DNA from: Pseudonocardia cypriaca
Lineage (GTDB): Bacteria; Actinomycetota; Actinomycetes; Mycobacteriales; Pseudonocardiaceae
DNA: 64,000 nucleotides
Assembly (NCBI RefSeq): GCF_006717045.1
Contig: NZ_VFPH01000001.1
Location: 1,426,001 to 1,490,000, forward strand
Direction: 5' to 3'
Shown here: positions 52,328 through 60,131 of the stretch, one piece after another
Layout: each line of letters begins with the position of its first letter
How positions within the stretch are numbered: the stretch's first letter is position 1
Made by a program: the position numbers and the translations under genes
Notes under the pieces: generated by a model
Databases searched by the model: none
What the model was told of the DNA's origin: nothing
What the model saw: the letters and a program-made list of their open reading frames with translations, nothing else

Positions 52328-52703
52328 GGCGGTCGGTCTTGCGCTCGTAGTCGGCGAAGCCGGGCTTCTCGGCCACCACGCGCTTCCAGATCTCGTCGCG
52401 CTCGGCCCGGGGGAGCTCCTCGGCGACGACGGTGTACTGCTCGGTGCCGACCTCGACGTCGATCTTCGGGTTGGCCTTGAGGTTGTGGTACCAGGCCGGG
52501 TGGTTCGGTGCGCCGCCCGCGGATGCCACGATCACGGTGTGGTCGTCGTCCTCCGGGAAGTGGACCAGCGGCGTGACGCGCTCGACGCCGGACTTCGCGC
52601 CGACGTGGTGGATCAGGATCATCGGCGCGCCCTCGAACATGCCGCCCACGCGGCCTCCGTTCGCGCGGAACTCCTCGATGATCTTCTCGTTCCAGTCGCT
52701 CAT
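52293..52703 (-). CDS. Deazaflavin (F420)-dependent nitroreductase-family protein (Ddn-like)
   Basis: A 136-residue split-beta-barrel protein. It has the family pattern MILIHHVGAKSGVERVTPLV, then SAGGAPNHPAWYHNLKANP and VEVGTEQYTVVAEELP. Such enzymes use reduced F420 to reduce quinones or nitro compounds, as in mycobacterial Ddn. The gene follows the M50-like gene after a 7-base gap and was probably cotranscribed. The 3' end shows a small tandem duplication. Confidence 0.88.
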   Translation of the reverse strand: MSDWNEKIIEEFRANGGRVGGMFEGAPMILIHHVGAKSGVERVTPLVHFPEDDDHTVIVASAGGAPNHPAWYHNLKANPKIDVEVGTEQYTVVAEELPRAERDEIWKRVVAEKPGFADYERKTDRLIPLLRLTRVS

Positions 52704-52710
52704 ATCTCCC

Positions 52711-53394
52711 TCACCTGAAGAGCAGGATCCCGGCCGCGACGATCACGGCCGCCGTCGCGAGCAACCAGAACAGCAGCACCCACATTCCCCGGGGCACCCA
52801 GGTCAGCGAGCCGAGCATGTCGGCGTCCGACGCGCCGCGCCGCCTGGTACGCCGCAGCTCGTGCACGGCGCGCATGCCGCCGAACAACAGGAACCAGCAC
52901 AGGGCGGCAGCGAACGCGTCCTGCAGCCGGGGCTGACCCCACCACGCGACGGCCCCGACCAGCGCCCCGGTGACCAGAACGGCGAACACGCCGAAGGCGT
53001 TGCGGACGTGCGCCAGCGTGGCCACGAGCAGGGCGATCGCGATCCACAGCATCAGCGCGGCCTGGTCGGCCGCCACCAGGAGCGCGCCCCCGATCCCGAG
53101 CACCGACGGCGCCGGGTAGCCGCCGAGGAACGTGAACACCAGTCCCGGGCCGCGGCGGGCGCCGGTGGAGACGGTGAGCCCGGACGTGTCGGCGTGCAGC
53201 CGGATCCCGGTCAGACCGCGCCCCGCGAGCACCGCCACGAGCGCGTGCCCGCCCTCGTGCGCGATGGTCACGACCGTGCGCGTCCAGCGCCACGCCGCCG
53301 TCCACATCACGGCGACGAGCGCGAGCGCCGCGGCGAGCAGCACGGCCGACCGCTGCTCGATCAGCAGGGAGACGGTGCGTTCGAGCGTCGCCAT
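52711..53394 (-). CDS. M50B-like membrane metallopeptidase
   Basis: A 227-residue membrane protein with about five or six helices and an in-membrane zinc motif HEGGH in TIAHEGGHALVAVLAG. It has a following TFLGGYPAPSVLG segment and a soluble tail. M50B-like proteins in actinobacteria are unstudied; some act in regulated intramembrane proteolysis. The ATG at 53394 is chosen over an in-frame upstream GTG because it starts close to the first helix. It is divergent from the MerR gene. Confidence 0.82.
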   Translation of the reverse strand: MATLERTVSLLIEQRSAVLLAAALALVAVMWTAAWRWTRTVVTIAHEGGHALVAVLAGRGLTGIRLHADTSGLTVSTGARRGPGLVFTFLGGYPAPSVLGIGGALLVAADQAALMLWIAIALLVATLAHVRNAFGVFAVLVTGALVGAVAWWGQPRLQDAFAAALCWFLLFGGMRAVHELRRTRRRGASDADMLGSLTWVPRGMWVLLFWLLATAAVIVAAGILLFR

Positions 53395-53439
53395 GCCGTC
53401 ACCCACACGAGCCAGTCTGGCACGGGCGCAGAATCGGCC

Positions 53440-53470
53440 TTGACCTTCCATCCGCTGGAGACTCGAGGAT
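53440..53470 (+). promoter_or_regulatory. MerR-type promoter with 19-base spacer
   Basis: TTGACC (53440-53445), 19 bases, then GAGGAT (53465-53470). The overlong spacer contains the dyad TTCCA-N5-TGGAG typical of MerR-family sites. The ATG of the MerR gene follows six bases later, so the transcript may be leaderless and the gene autoregulated. Confidence 0.5.
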
Positions 53471-53476
53471 CGGTTC

Positions 53477-54382
53477 ATGGCCGAGAAACCCCTGCTGACG
53501 ATCGGGCAGCTCGCCCGCCGCACGGGCGTGCCGGTCCGCACCATCCGGTTCTGGTCCGACGAGGGCGTGCTGCCCGAGACGGACCGGTCGGCCGGCAACT
53601 ACCGCCGGTACGACGGCCGGGCGGTGGCGCGGCTCGACCTCGTCCGCACGTTGCGCGAGCTCGGCATGGGCCTGGACGACATCCGGCTCGTGCTCGAGCG
53701 CAGGCGCAGCGTCGAGGACGTGGCGGCCGCCCACGTGCGGGCCATCGACCACCAAATCCGCGTCCTGCGGACGCAGCGTGCCGTGTGCACGTTGCTCGCG
53801 CGGGGCGCTCCCTCCCCACGGAAGGCAGCACTCATGAACGACCTCGCCCGGCTCTCCGCCGCCGAGCGCCAGCAGATGATCGACGAGTTCGTCGACGCCA
53901 CGTTCGCCGGCACAGACCCCGACGCCCCTGGCGCCGGAATCGCGAACAGCATGCGGATGCTCCCGACCGAACTACCCGACGAGCCGACCACCGAGCAGGT
54001 GGAGGCGTGGGTGGAGCTCGCCGAGCTCGTCTCCGACCCGGCGTTCCGGGCTCGGGCCCGGGAGATGGCCGTCGCCGGCTCGGAGGCCCGCGGCGACCAG
54101 CCGCCGTTCGACCCGGGGCCGATCGTCGAGCACGCCGGTGCCGCAGTGGCCGCCGGCACCGCGCCCGACTCGCCGGAGGGCCAGGCCGTACTCGCCCGGC
54201 TCATCGAGCCGGGCATGGATGCGGCCGCCCGCGACCAGCTGGCGGACACGATCGACACCTTCACCGACCGCCGGGTGGCGCGCTACTGGGACCTGCTCGG
54301 CATCCTCAACGGCTGGGGACGCGCCCCGTCGCAGATCGAGCCGTTCGAGTGGTTCATCAACGCCCTGCGCGCGCACCCCTGA
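53477..54382 (+). CDS. MerR-family regulator with large C-terminal domain
   Basis: A 301-residue regulator. The N-terminal winged helix is LLTIGQLARRTGVPVRTIRF and YRRYDGRAVARLDLVRTLR. It continues into a dimer helix (to about 115) and then a 185-residue helical C-terminal domain (DLARLSAAERQQMIDEFVDA) seen in actinobacterial regulators that respond to small molecules. The metal-binding cysteines of true MerR/CueR proteins are absent. It is divergent from the M50-like gene. Confidence 0.88.
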   Translation: MAEKPLLTIGQLARRTGVPVRTIRFWSDEGVLPETDRSAGNYRRYDGRAVARLDLVRTLRELGMGLDDIRLVLERRRSVEDVAAAHVRAIDHQIRVLRTQRAVCTLLARGAPSPRKAALMNDLARLSAAERQQMIDEFVDATFAGTDPDAPGAGIANSMRMLPTELPDEPTTEQVEAWVELAELVSDPAFRARAREMAVAGSEARGDQPPFDPGPIVEHAGAAVAAGTAPDSPEGQAVLARLIEPGMDAAARDQLADTIDTFTDRRVARYWDLLGILNGWGRAPSQIEPFEWFINALRAHP

Positions 54383-54408
54383 CGGGCGCGACACCCGCGC
54401 ACCCACAG

Positions 54409-54517
54409 CGCGACTCGCGCACACCCACAGCGCGACTCGCGGGCACCCACAGCGCGACTCGCGGAATGGGGGACCCCCCTGTTCCGCGAGTCGCGTGCTG
54501 GATGCGCGCGAGTCGCG
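54409..54517. repeat. 22-bp periodic palindrome array forming a large hairpin
   Basis: CGCGACTCGCG at 54409, 54431 and 54453, then CGCGAGTCGCG at 54485 and 54507; every step within a block is 22 bases, with spacer CACACCCACAG or close variants. The two inner units pair as CGCGACTCGCGGAA (54453-54466) with 54482-54495, extended by G-rich and C-rich stretches to about 20 bp. It lies between convergent MerR and LysE genes and probably also terminates transcription. Confidence 0.85.
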
Positions 54518-54529
54518 CTCCGGGTGCGG

Positions 54530-55165
54530 TCAGTCCTTGCGGCCCGTCAGGGCCAGGCCCGCACCCATCACGATCAGGGACGTGCCACCGATCCCGCCCA
54601 TCCAGCGGAGGCGCTCGGGTGAGGTGGCGAGCCAGCCCCGCGCGGTGCCGGCCGCGAGGCCCCACACGCTGTCGAGGCCGGCGGCGATGATCGCGAAGAG
54701 CAGCCCGAGCACCAGCATCTGGGTGGTCGGGCTGCCCACCGCGGTGTCGACGAACTGCGGCAGCACGGCGGCGAAGAACACCAGGACCTTGGGGTTGGTG
54801 ACCCCGACGATCACGCCCTGCAGGAACATCCGGTGGTCGGCGGGCCCGACGGGCTCGCCGAGCCGGACGACGAGGTCATCGCGCTTGCGGATGGTCTGCA
54901 CGCCGAGGTAGACGAGGTACGCCGCGCCGATCAGCTTGAGCGCGGTGAAGATCGCCACCGACTGCGCGGCGATCACGCCGAAGCCGAGCGCGACGATGAC
55001 CACCACGAGCGACGCGCCGACGGTGTTGCCCGCGACGCTGGCGAGGGCGGCCCGCCTGCCGTGCGCCAGCGCGCGACCGACGATGAAGAGCACGCTGGGG
55101 CCCGGGATGATCACCAGGATGACGCCGGCGAGCGTGAACGCCAGCAGGGTCTCGACGGAGGGCAC
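54530..55165 (-). CDS. LysE/RhtB-family amino-acid exporter
   Basis: A 211-residue six-helix exporter. The family signature is VILVIIPGPSVLFIVGRAL; also VAGNTVGASLVVVIVALGFG, AAYLVYLGVQTIRKRD and GVIVGVTNPKVLVFFAAVLPQF. It exports amino acids or related small molecules; the substrate is not predictable. GTG start at 55165. It is upstream of nothing on this strand and follows treZ at a distance of about 60 bases. Confidence 0.9.
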   Translation of the reverse strand: MPSVETLLAFTLAGVILVIIPGPSVLFIVGRALAHGRRAALASVAGNTVGASLVVVIVALGFGVIAAQSVAIFTALKLIGAAYLVYLGVQTIRKRDDLVVRLGEPVGPADHRMFLQGVIVGVTNPKVLVFFAAVLPQFVDTAVGSPTTQMLVLGLLFAIIAAGLDSVWGLAAGTARGWLATSPERLRWMGGIGGTSLIVMGAGLALTGRKD

Positions 55166-55223
55166 GCTGGAACGTTAACGGCGTGAGCCGGGTGGGTCAC
55201 CTGTGTTCCGCGCGGGACCCGGG

Positions 55224-56963
55224 TCAGGCCAGCTTCGCCACCGCGAACGACTCCGGCGGGAGCGTGATCGCCGTCCCGTCGCCCTTCACCGGCTCCGACG
55301 CCAGCAGGATCCGCTCGATCGGTGCCTCCAGGTCCAGGGTGACGGGGTTCGGGGCGAGGTTGCAGGCCAGCCGCAGCGTGCCGCGGTGCAACACCACGGT
55401 GCGGGCGGTGTCGTCGCCCCCGACCGCGACGTCGTCCAGCCACGGGTCCGACAGCTCCGGCCACGCCTTGCGCAGCGTGATCAGCTCCTGGTGCAGGCGC
55501 AGCAGCGTGGCGTGCGGCTCCTGCGCGGGCTCGTCCCAGTCGAGCTTCGAGTCCTCGAACGTGCTCTCCGCGTTCGGGTCGGGGACCTCGGCCTCGCCCC
55601 AGCCGTGCTCGGCGAACTCCCGCCGCCTGCCCTCGCGCACGGCGTCGCGCAGCGACTCGTCCGGGAAGTAGGAGAAGAACTGCCATGGGGTGCGGGCTCC
55701 CCACTCCTCGCCCATGAACAGCATCGGCGTGAACGGGGAGCAGAACACGAGCGCTGCGCCGCACGCCAGCAGGCCGGGGGAGAGGGTCTGGCTGAGCCGG
55801 TCGCCGGTGGCGCGGTTGCCGATCTGGTCGTGGTTCTGCAGGTAGGCGAGGAAGCGGTGGCCCGGGATGCGGCGGGTGTCCACCGGTCCGCCGTGGTTCC
55901 GCTGCCGGAAGCTCGACCACGTGCCCTCGTGGAAGAACGCGCGGGTGAACACGTGGGCGAGGCCGGTGATGCCCGCGTTCGCGAAGTCGGCGTAGTAGCC
56001 CTGGGACTCCCCGGTCAGCACGGCGTGCAGGCTGTGGTGGATGTCGTCGCACCACTGCGCGTGCAGCCCGTACCCGCCGCCCTCGCGCGCCGTGACCAAC
56101 CTGGCGTCGTTGAGGTCGGACTCGGCGATCAGCGACAGCGGCCGGCCGACGTGCGCGGACAGCGCCTCCACCTCGACCGCCATCTGCTCCAGCACGTGGG
56201 TGGCGCGGCTGTCGCGCAGCGCGTGCACGGCGTCGAGCCGCAGGGCGTCGACGTGGAAGTCGCGCAACCACATGAGCGCGTTGTCGATCGCGTACCGGCG
56301 CACCTCGTCGGAGTGGGCCCCGTCCAGGTTGAGCGACGGGCCCCAGATGTTGCTGCCTGCGAAGTACGGGCCGAAGCGGTCCAGGTAGGCGCCCGACGGG
56401 CCGAGGTGGTTGTAGACGACGTCGAGCACCACGCCGAGCCCGCGGGCGTGGCAGGCGTCGACGAACCGCTTGAAGGCGTCCGGCCCGCCGTAGTTCTCCG
56501 TGACGGCGTACCAGCCGACGCCGTCGTAGCCCCAGTTGCGCGGCCCGTCGACCGCGTTGACCGGCAGCACCTCCACCATGTCGATCCCGAGGCCGACGAG
56601 GTGGTCGAGGCGCTCGATCGCCGCGTCGAACGTGCCCTCGGGGGTGAACGTGCCGATGTGCAGCTCGTAGAGGACGCTGCCGGGCAGCTGGCGGCCGGTC
56701 CAGGCCCGGTCGGTCCAGAAGAAGGCGTTGTCGTCGTACACCCGGGACGCGCCGTGCACGCCCGTGGGTTGCCAGCGCGAGCGCGGGTCCGGTAGCGGCT
56801 CCTCGTCGTCGTCGAGCAGGAAGGCGTAGGCGGTGCCGGGCGCGGCGTCGTCGACCGCGGCCTGCCACCAGCCTGCGGCGTCGGGGGACATCTCGTGCGC
56901 GGTGCCGTCCACCAGCACCCGGACGCGTTGGCGCTGCGGCGCCCACACGGCGAAATCGGTCAC
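55224..56963 (-). CDS. treZ: Malto-oligosyltrehalose trehalohydrolase
   Basis: A 579-residue GH13 enzyme that releases trehalose from maltooligosyl-trehalose made by TreY. An N-terminal CBM48-like region (FAVWAPQRQRVRVLVDG) precedes the barrel: YELHIGTFTPEGTFDAAIER, LDVVYNHLG, nucleophile region ALRLDAVHALRD, acid LIAESDLND and LQNHDQIGNRA. GTG start. It is separated from treY by the opposite-strand DJ-1 gene, so treXYZ is split into two transcription units here. Confidence 0.95.
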   Translation of the reverse strand: MTDFAVWAPQRQRVRVLVDGTAHEMSPDAAGWWQAAVDDAAPGTAYAFLLDDDEEPLPDPRSRWQPTGVHGASRVYDDNAFFWTDRAWTGRQLPGSVLYELHIGTFTPEGTFDAAIERLDHLVGLGIDMVEVLPVNAVDGPRNWGYDGVGWYAVTENYGGPDAFKRFVDACHARGLGVVLDVVYNHLGPSGAYLDRFGPYFAGSNIWGPSLNLDGAHSDEVRRYAIDNALMWLRDFHVDALRLDAVHALRDSRATHVLEQMAVEVEALSAHVGRPLSLIAESDLNDARLVTAREGGGYGLHAQWCDDIHHSLHAVLTGESQGYYADFANAGITGLAHVFTRAFFHEGTWSSFRQRNHGGPVDTRRIPGHRFLAYLQNHDQIGNRATGDRLSQTLSPGLLACGAALVFCSPFTPMLFMGEEWGARTPWQFFSYFPDESLRDAVREGRRREFAEHGWGEAEVPDPNAESTFEDSKLDWDEPAQEPHATLLRLHQELITLRKAWPELSDPWLDDVAVGGDDTARTVVLHRGTLRLACNLAPNPVTLDLEAPIERILLASEPVKGDGTAITLPPESFAVAKLA

Positions 56964-57136
56964 GACGCCCGATCCTGCCTGGCGCCGTCCCGGCCCGCCC
57001 GCTGTGGGTGGTGTGACCCGCGCATCGTCGTCGACGGATCGTCGCGGGGGCGTGCCGCCCGCCGGAGAACGGGGCTGTGCGCGCGGCCACCTGCTCCATA
57101 CAGTGGGCTTCGTCCCAGGAGGGGAAGGGAGCGAAC

Positions 57137-57700
57137 ATGGCACGGGTGCTGGTACTGACCGGCGACGCCGCTGAGGAACTCGACTCGATGTACCCGGTGT
57201 TCCGCCTGCGCGAGGGCGGCCACGACGCGGTCGTCGCCGCGCGCACCACCCGCGCGGTGAAGCTCGTGGTCCACGACTTCGAGCCCGACTGCGACGCCTA
57301 CACCGAGAAGCCGGGCCACCAGCTGCCCGTGGACGTGGCCTTCGGCGACGTGAACCCGGAGGACTACGACGCGCTCGTCATCCCGGGCGGGCGGGCCCCC
57401 GAGTACATCCGCACCGACCCGGACGTCGCCCGCATCGTCACCTACTTCTTCGACCGCGGGCTCCCGGTCGGCACGATCTGCCACGGCGCGCAGGTGCCGG
57501 CCGCGCTCGGGCTCCTGCGCGGGCGCACCACGGCGGCGTTCCCGCCGCTGAAGGCCGACATGGAGCAGGCGGGCGCCACCTTCGTCGACGGGCCGGACGT
57601 CGTCGACGGCGCGATGGTGTCCTGCCGTGGCTGGCCGGACCTGCCCGAGTGGTCGCGCGCGTTCATGCAGGTGCTGGAGCGGGCGAGCGTCCCCGTCTGA
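57137..57700 (+). CDS. DJ-1/PfpI-family protein
   Basis: A 187-residue glutamine-amidotransferase-like protein. The nucleophilic cysteine is in GTICHGAQVPAALG, and the family glutamate/GGR segment is ALVIPGGRAPEYIR. Members act as deglycases, glyoxalases, chaperones or proteases; the closest type is the PfpI/YhbO group. A GGAGGGGAAGGGAG ribosome region precedes the ATG. It sits between treY and treZ on the other strand, which does not by itself indicate a trehalose role. Confidence 0.88.
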   Translation: MARVLVLTGDAAEELDSMYPVFRLREGGHDAVVAARTTRAVKLVVHDFEPDCDAYTEKPGHQLPVDVAFGDVNPEDYDALVIPGGRAPEYIRTDPDVARIVTYFFDRGLPVGTICHGAQVPAALGLLRGRTTAAFPPLKADMEQAGATFVDGPDVVDGAMVSCRGWPDLPEWSRAFMQVLERASVPV

Positions 57701-57713
57701 CGCACACCGACAG

Positions 57714-57753
57714 CTGTGCCGGCACACCGACTGCAGTCGATGTGCCGGCACAG
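57714..57753. terminator. Long near-perfect palindrome terminator
   Basis: CTGTGCCGGCACA (57714-57726) and TGTGCCGGCACAG (57741-57753) are exact complements, and the 14 bases between contain the palindrome CGACTGCAGTCG. The entire 40-bp block can fold as one hairpin or a cruciform. It lies between convergent DJ-1 and treY genes. Confidence 0.65.
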
Positions 57754-57770
57754 AGATCGGAGCGGCGGAG

Positions 57771-60131
57771 CTATGCCGGGCGGACCAGGAGCGCCACCGG
57801 GTAGCGGCCCAGCACGTCGGCCAGCTTCGGGGTGGCACCGTCGACCGGGGTGTCGGTGATGACGTCGTGCCAGTCGGTCGTGCCCTCGGGCAGCGGGAGC
57901 ACGGTGTCGCCCCAGCCCCCGCGCTCCGCGAGGCCGACCGGCAGCCGCGTCGCCACCGCCACGAGCGAGGCCGAGCGCGCGAACGCCACGGCGTGCCGGG
58001 CCGCCGGGCCCTCCGCGGGCAGCGGCCGGTAGCCGGTGAACACCTCGGGCCGGTAGCGGCGCAGCCGCAGCGCGCTCGCCGTGACGAGCAGCTTCGCGGC
58101 GCCGTCGGCGTCGACGTCGGGCAGCCAGCCGTCGTCGAGCCTGGCGAGCAGCTCGCGGCGGGCCTCCCAGTCGACCGGCCTGCGGTTGTCCGGGTCGACG
58201 AGGGAGTACTCGAAGAGCTCGGTGCCCTGGTAGACGTCGGGCACGCCCGGTCCGGCGATCTGCAGCAGCTTCTGCCCGAGCGAGTTCGACCAGCCCGGCC
58301 CCGCGATGCGGGAGACGAGCTCCTCGATCTCGGCCACCAGCTCGCCGTCGGCGAGAACCTCGGCCGGCCACGCCGCGATGGCCTCGTCGACCTCCGGTAC
58401 TGGATCGACGTGGCTCGTGACGAGCTTGGCCTCCTTGGCCGCCTTCGTCAGGTAGCCGGACATCCGCTCGGCCGGGATGGGCCACGCGCCCACGAGGTTC
58501 TGCCAGGCCAGCAGCTCGAGCGACCGGTCGGGCAGCGGGTGCGCGGCCGCCCACCGGCGCATCAGCCGCGCCCACTCGCCGGGGATCTCGGCGATGACGG
58601 CGAGGCGGGCGCGGACGTCCTCGGAGCGCTTGGCGTCGTGCGTCGACAGCGTGGTCATGGTCGCCGGCCATGACGCCTCCCGCGCGGCCATGGCCCGGTG
58701 GAACTCCTGCGGGGGCACCCCGAAGCGGGACGGGTCGCCACCCACCTCGTTGAGCGCGACGAACCGGTTCCACCGGTAGAAGGCGGTGTCCTCGACGCCC
58801 TTGGCCATCACCATCCCGGACGTCTGCTGCACGCGGGTGGCGAGCAGGCCGGTCGGGTCGGCGAGCATCGCGTCGCGGATGGCGACCAGCACGTCGGCGA
58901 GGTCGGGCCGGTGGGTGCGCGCCACGGCGACGGCCGTTTCGAGCGCCTCGCGCCCTTCCGGGAGGTAGCTGCGGTAGACCGGGTAGCCGCAGAGCAGCTC
59001 CGCGACCGCCGTCCGCACGCGGTCGGCGGCCGCACCCGGCTCCTCCTCGGTGCTCGGCGCGGCTTCCGGCACCGGGACGAGCGCCGCGATGCGGCGCACC
59101 TCGGCCGCCAGGATCGTGTCCGCGACCTCCCGGCGGGCGGAGTGCTCCGCGGCGTGCGCCGACTCCTTGCGGCCCGTGTGCTCCGCCGCGAGCTGGGTGA
59201 GCACGCCCGCGCCGTCGGGGTCGACGAACACGCCCCCGATCTCTCGCAGCGCCTCGTAGCCGGACGTGCCGTTCACCGGCCACGAGGCAGGCAGCTCCTC
59301 GCCGACGCCGAGGATCTTCTCCACCAGCAGCCAGCGGTCCGGGCCGATCGCGGCCCGCAGGCGCCGCATGTAGGCGCCCGGGTCGGACAGCCCGTCGGGG
59401 TGGTCGATGCGGAGACCGTCGACCTCGCCCGCGTCGACCCAGCGCAGGATCTCGCGGTGGGTCTTCTCGAAGATCTCCGGCAGCTCGACGCGCAAGGCGG
59501 CGAGCGTGGACACGTCGAAGAACCGGCGGTAGGTCAGCTCCGCCGCGCCGCGCTTCCAGGACACGAGGCGGTAGTGCTGGCGTTCGTGCACCTCCTGGGC
59601 GGTGCCGGCGTCGCCGGTGCCGGGAGCCACGGGGAAGGCCCGCTCGTAGTAGCGCAGCTGCGTGCGGTCGTCGGAGAGGGCGAGCTCGGAGAGCGCCTTC
59701 TCCTCGTCGGCGTCCAGCACGGGCAGCAGGATCGGGCCCGCGTCCCAGTCGATGTCGAACGTGGCCGCGTGCTCCGACGCCCTCCCGTGCGCGAGCACGT
59801 CCCACCACCAGGGGTTGGCCTGCGGGATGTCGACGCCGACGTGGTTGGGCACGATGTCGAGCACGAACGCCATGCCGTGCTCGCGCACCGCCGCGACCAG
59901 CGCCTTGCGTCCCTCCTCGCCACCGCGCTCGGCCGAGACCCGGGTGGGGTCGACGACGTCGTAGCCGTGGTTGGAACCGGCGCCGGACTCGAGGAGCGGC
60001 GACGCGTACAGCGCGCTCACGCCGAGCGCGTCGAGGTAGGGCACCAGGCCGACCGCGTCGTCGAACGTGGTGTCCTTCGACAGCTGGAGCCGGTAGGTCG
60101 AGCTGGGGGCGGGGGAGTGCGACCGGGTCAC
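57771..60131 (-). CDS. treY: Malto-oligosyltrehalose synthase
   Basis: A 786-residue GH13 enzyme converting the reducing-end alpha-1,4 bond of maltodextrins into the alpha,alpha-1,1 bond of trehalose. Motifs: STYRLQLSKDTTFDDAVGLV, SALYASPLLESGAGSNHGYD, LDIVPNHVG, GLRIDHPDGLSDP with the nucleophile, VEKILGVGEELP with the acid, and STHDAKRSEDVRARL. The GTG start overlaps the treX stop (GTGA), so the two are translationally coupled. Confidence 0.96.
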   Translation of the reverse strand: MTRSHSPAPSSTYRLQLSKDTTFDDAVGLVPYLDALGVSALYASPLLESGAGSNHGYDVVDPTRVSAERGGEEGRKALVAAVREHGMAFVLDIVPNHVGVDIPQANPWWWDVLAHGRASEHAATFDIDWDAGPILLPVLDADEEKALSELALSDDRTQLRYYERAFPVAPGTGDAGTAQEVHERQHYRLVSWKRGAAELTYRRFFDVSTLAALRVELPEIFEKTHREILRWVDAGEVDGLRIDHPDGLSDPGAYMRRLRAAIGPDRWLLVEKILGVGEELPASWPVNGTSGYEALREIGGVFVDPDGAGVLTQLAAEHTGRKESAHAAEHSARREVADTILAAEVRRIAALVPVPEAAPSTEEEPGAAADRVRTAVAELLCGYPVYRSYLPEGREALETAVAVARTHRPDLADVLVAIRDAMLADPTGLLATRVQQTSGMVMAKGVEDTAFYRWNRFVALNEVGGDPSRFGVPPQEFHRAMAAREASWPATMTTLSTHDAKRSEDVRARLAVIAEIPGEWARLMRRWAAAHPLPDRSLELLAWQNLVGAWPIPAERMSGYLTKAAKEAKLVTSHVDPVPEVDEAIAAWPAEVLADGELVAEIEELVSRIAGPGWSNSLGQKLLQIAGPGVPDVYQGTELFEYSLVDPDNRRPVDWEARRELLARLDDGWLPDVDADGAAKLLVTASALRLRRYRPEVFTGYRPLPAEGPAARHAVAFARSASLVAVATRLPVGLAERGGWGDTVLPLPEGTTDWHDVITDTPVDGATPKLADVLGRYPVALLVRPA

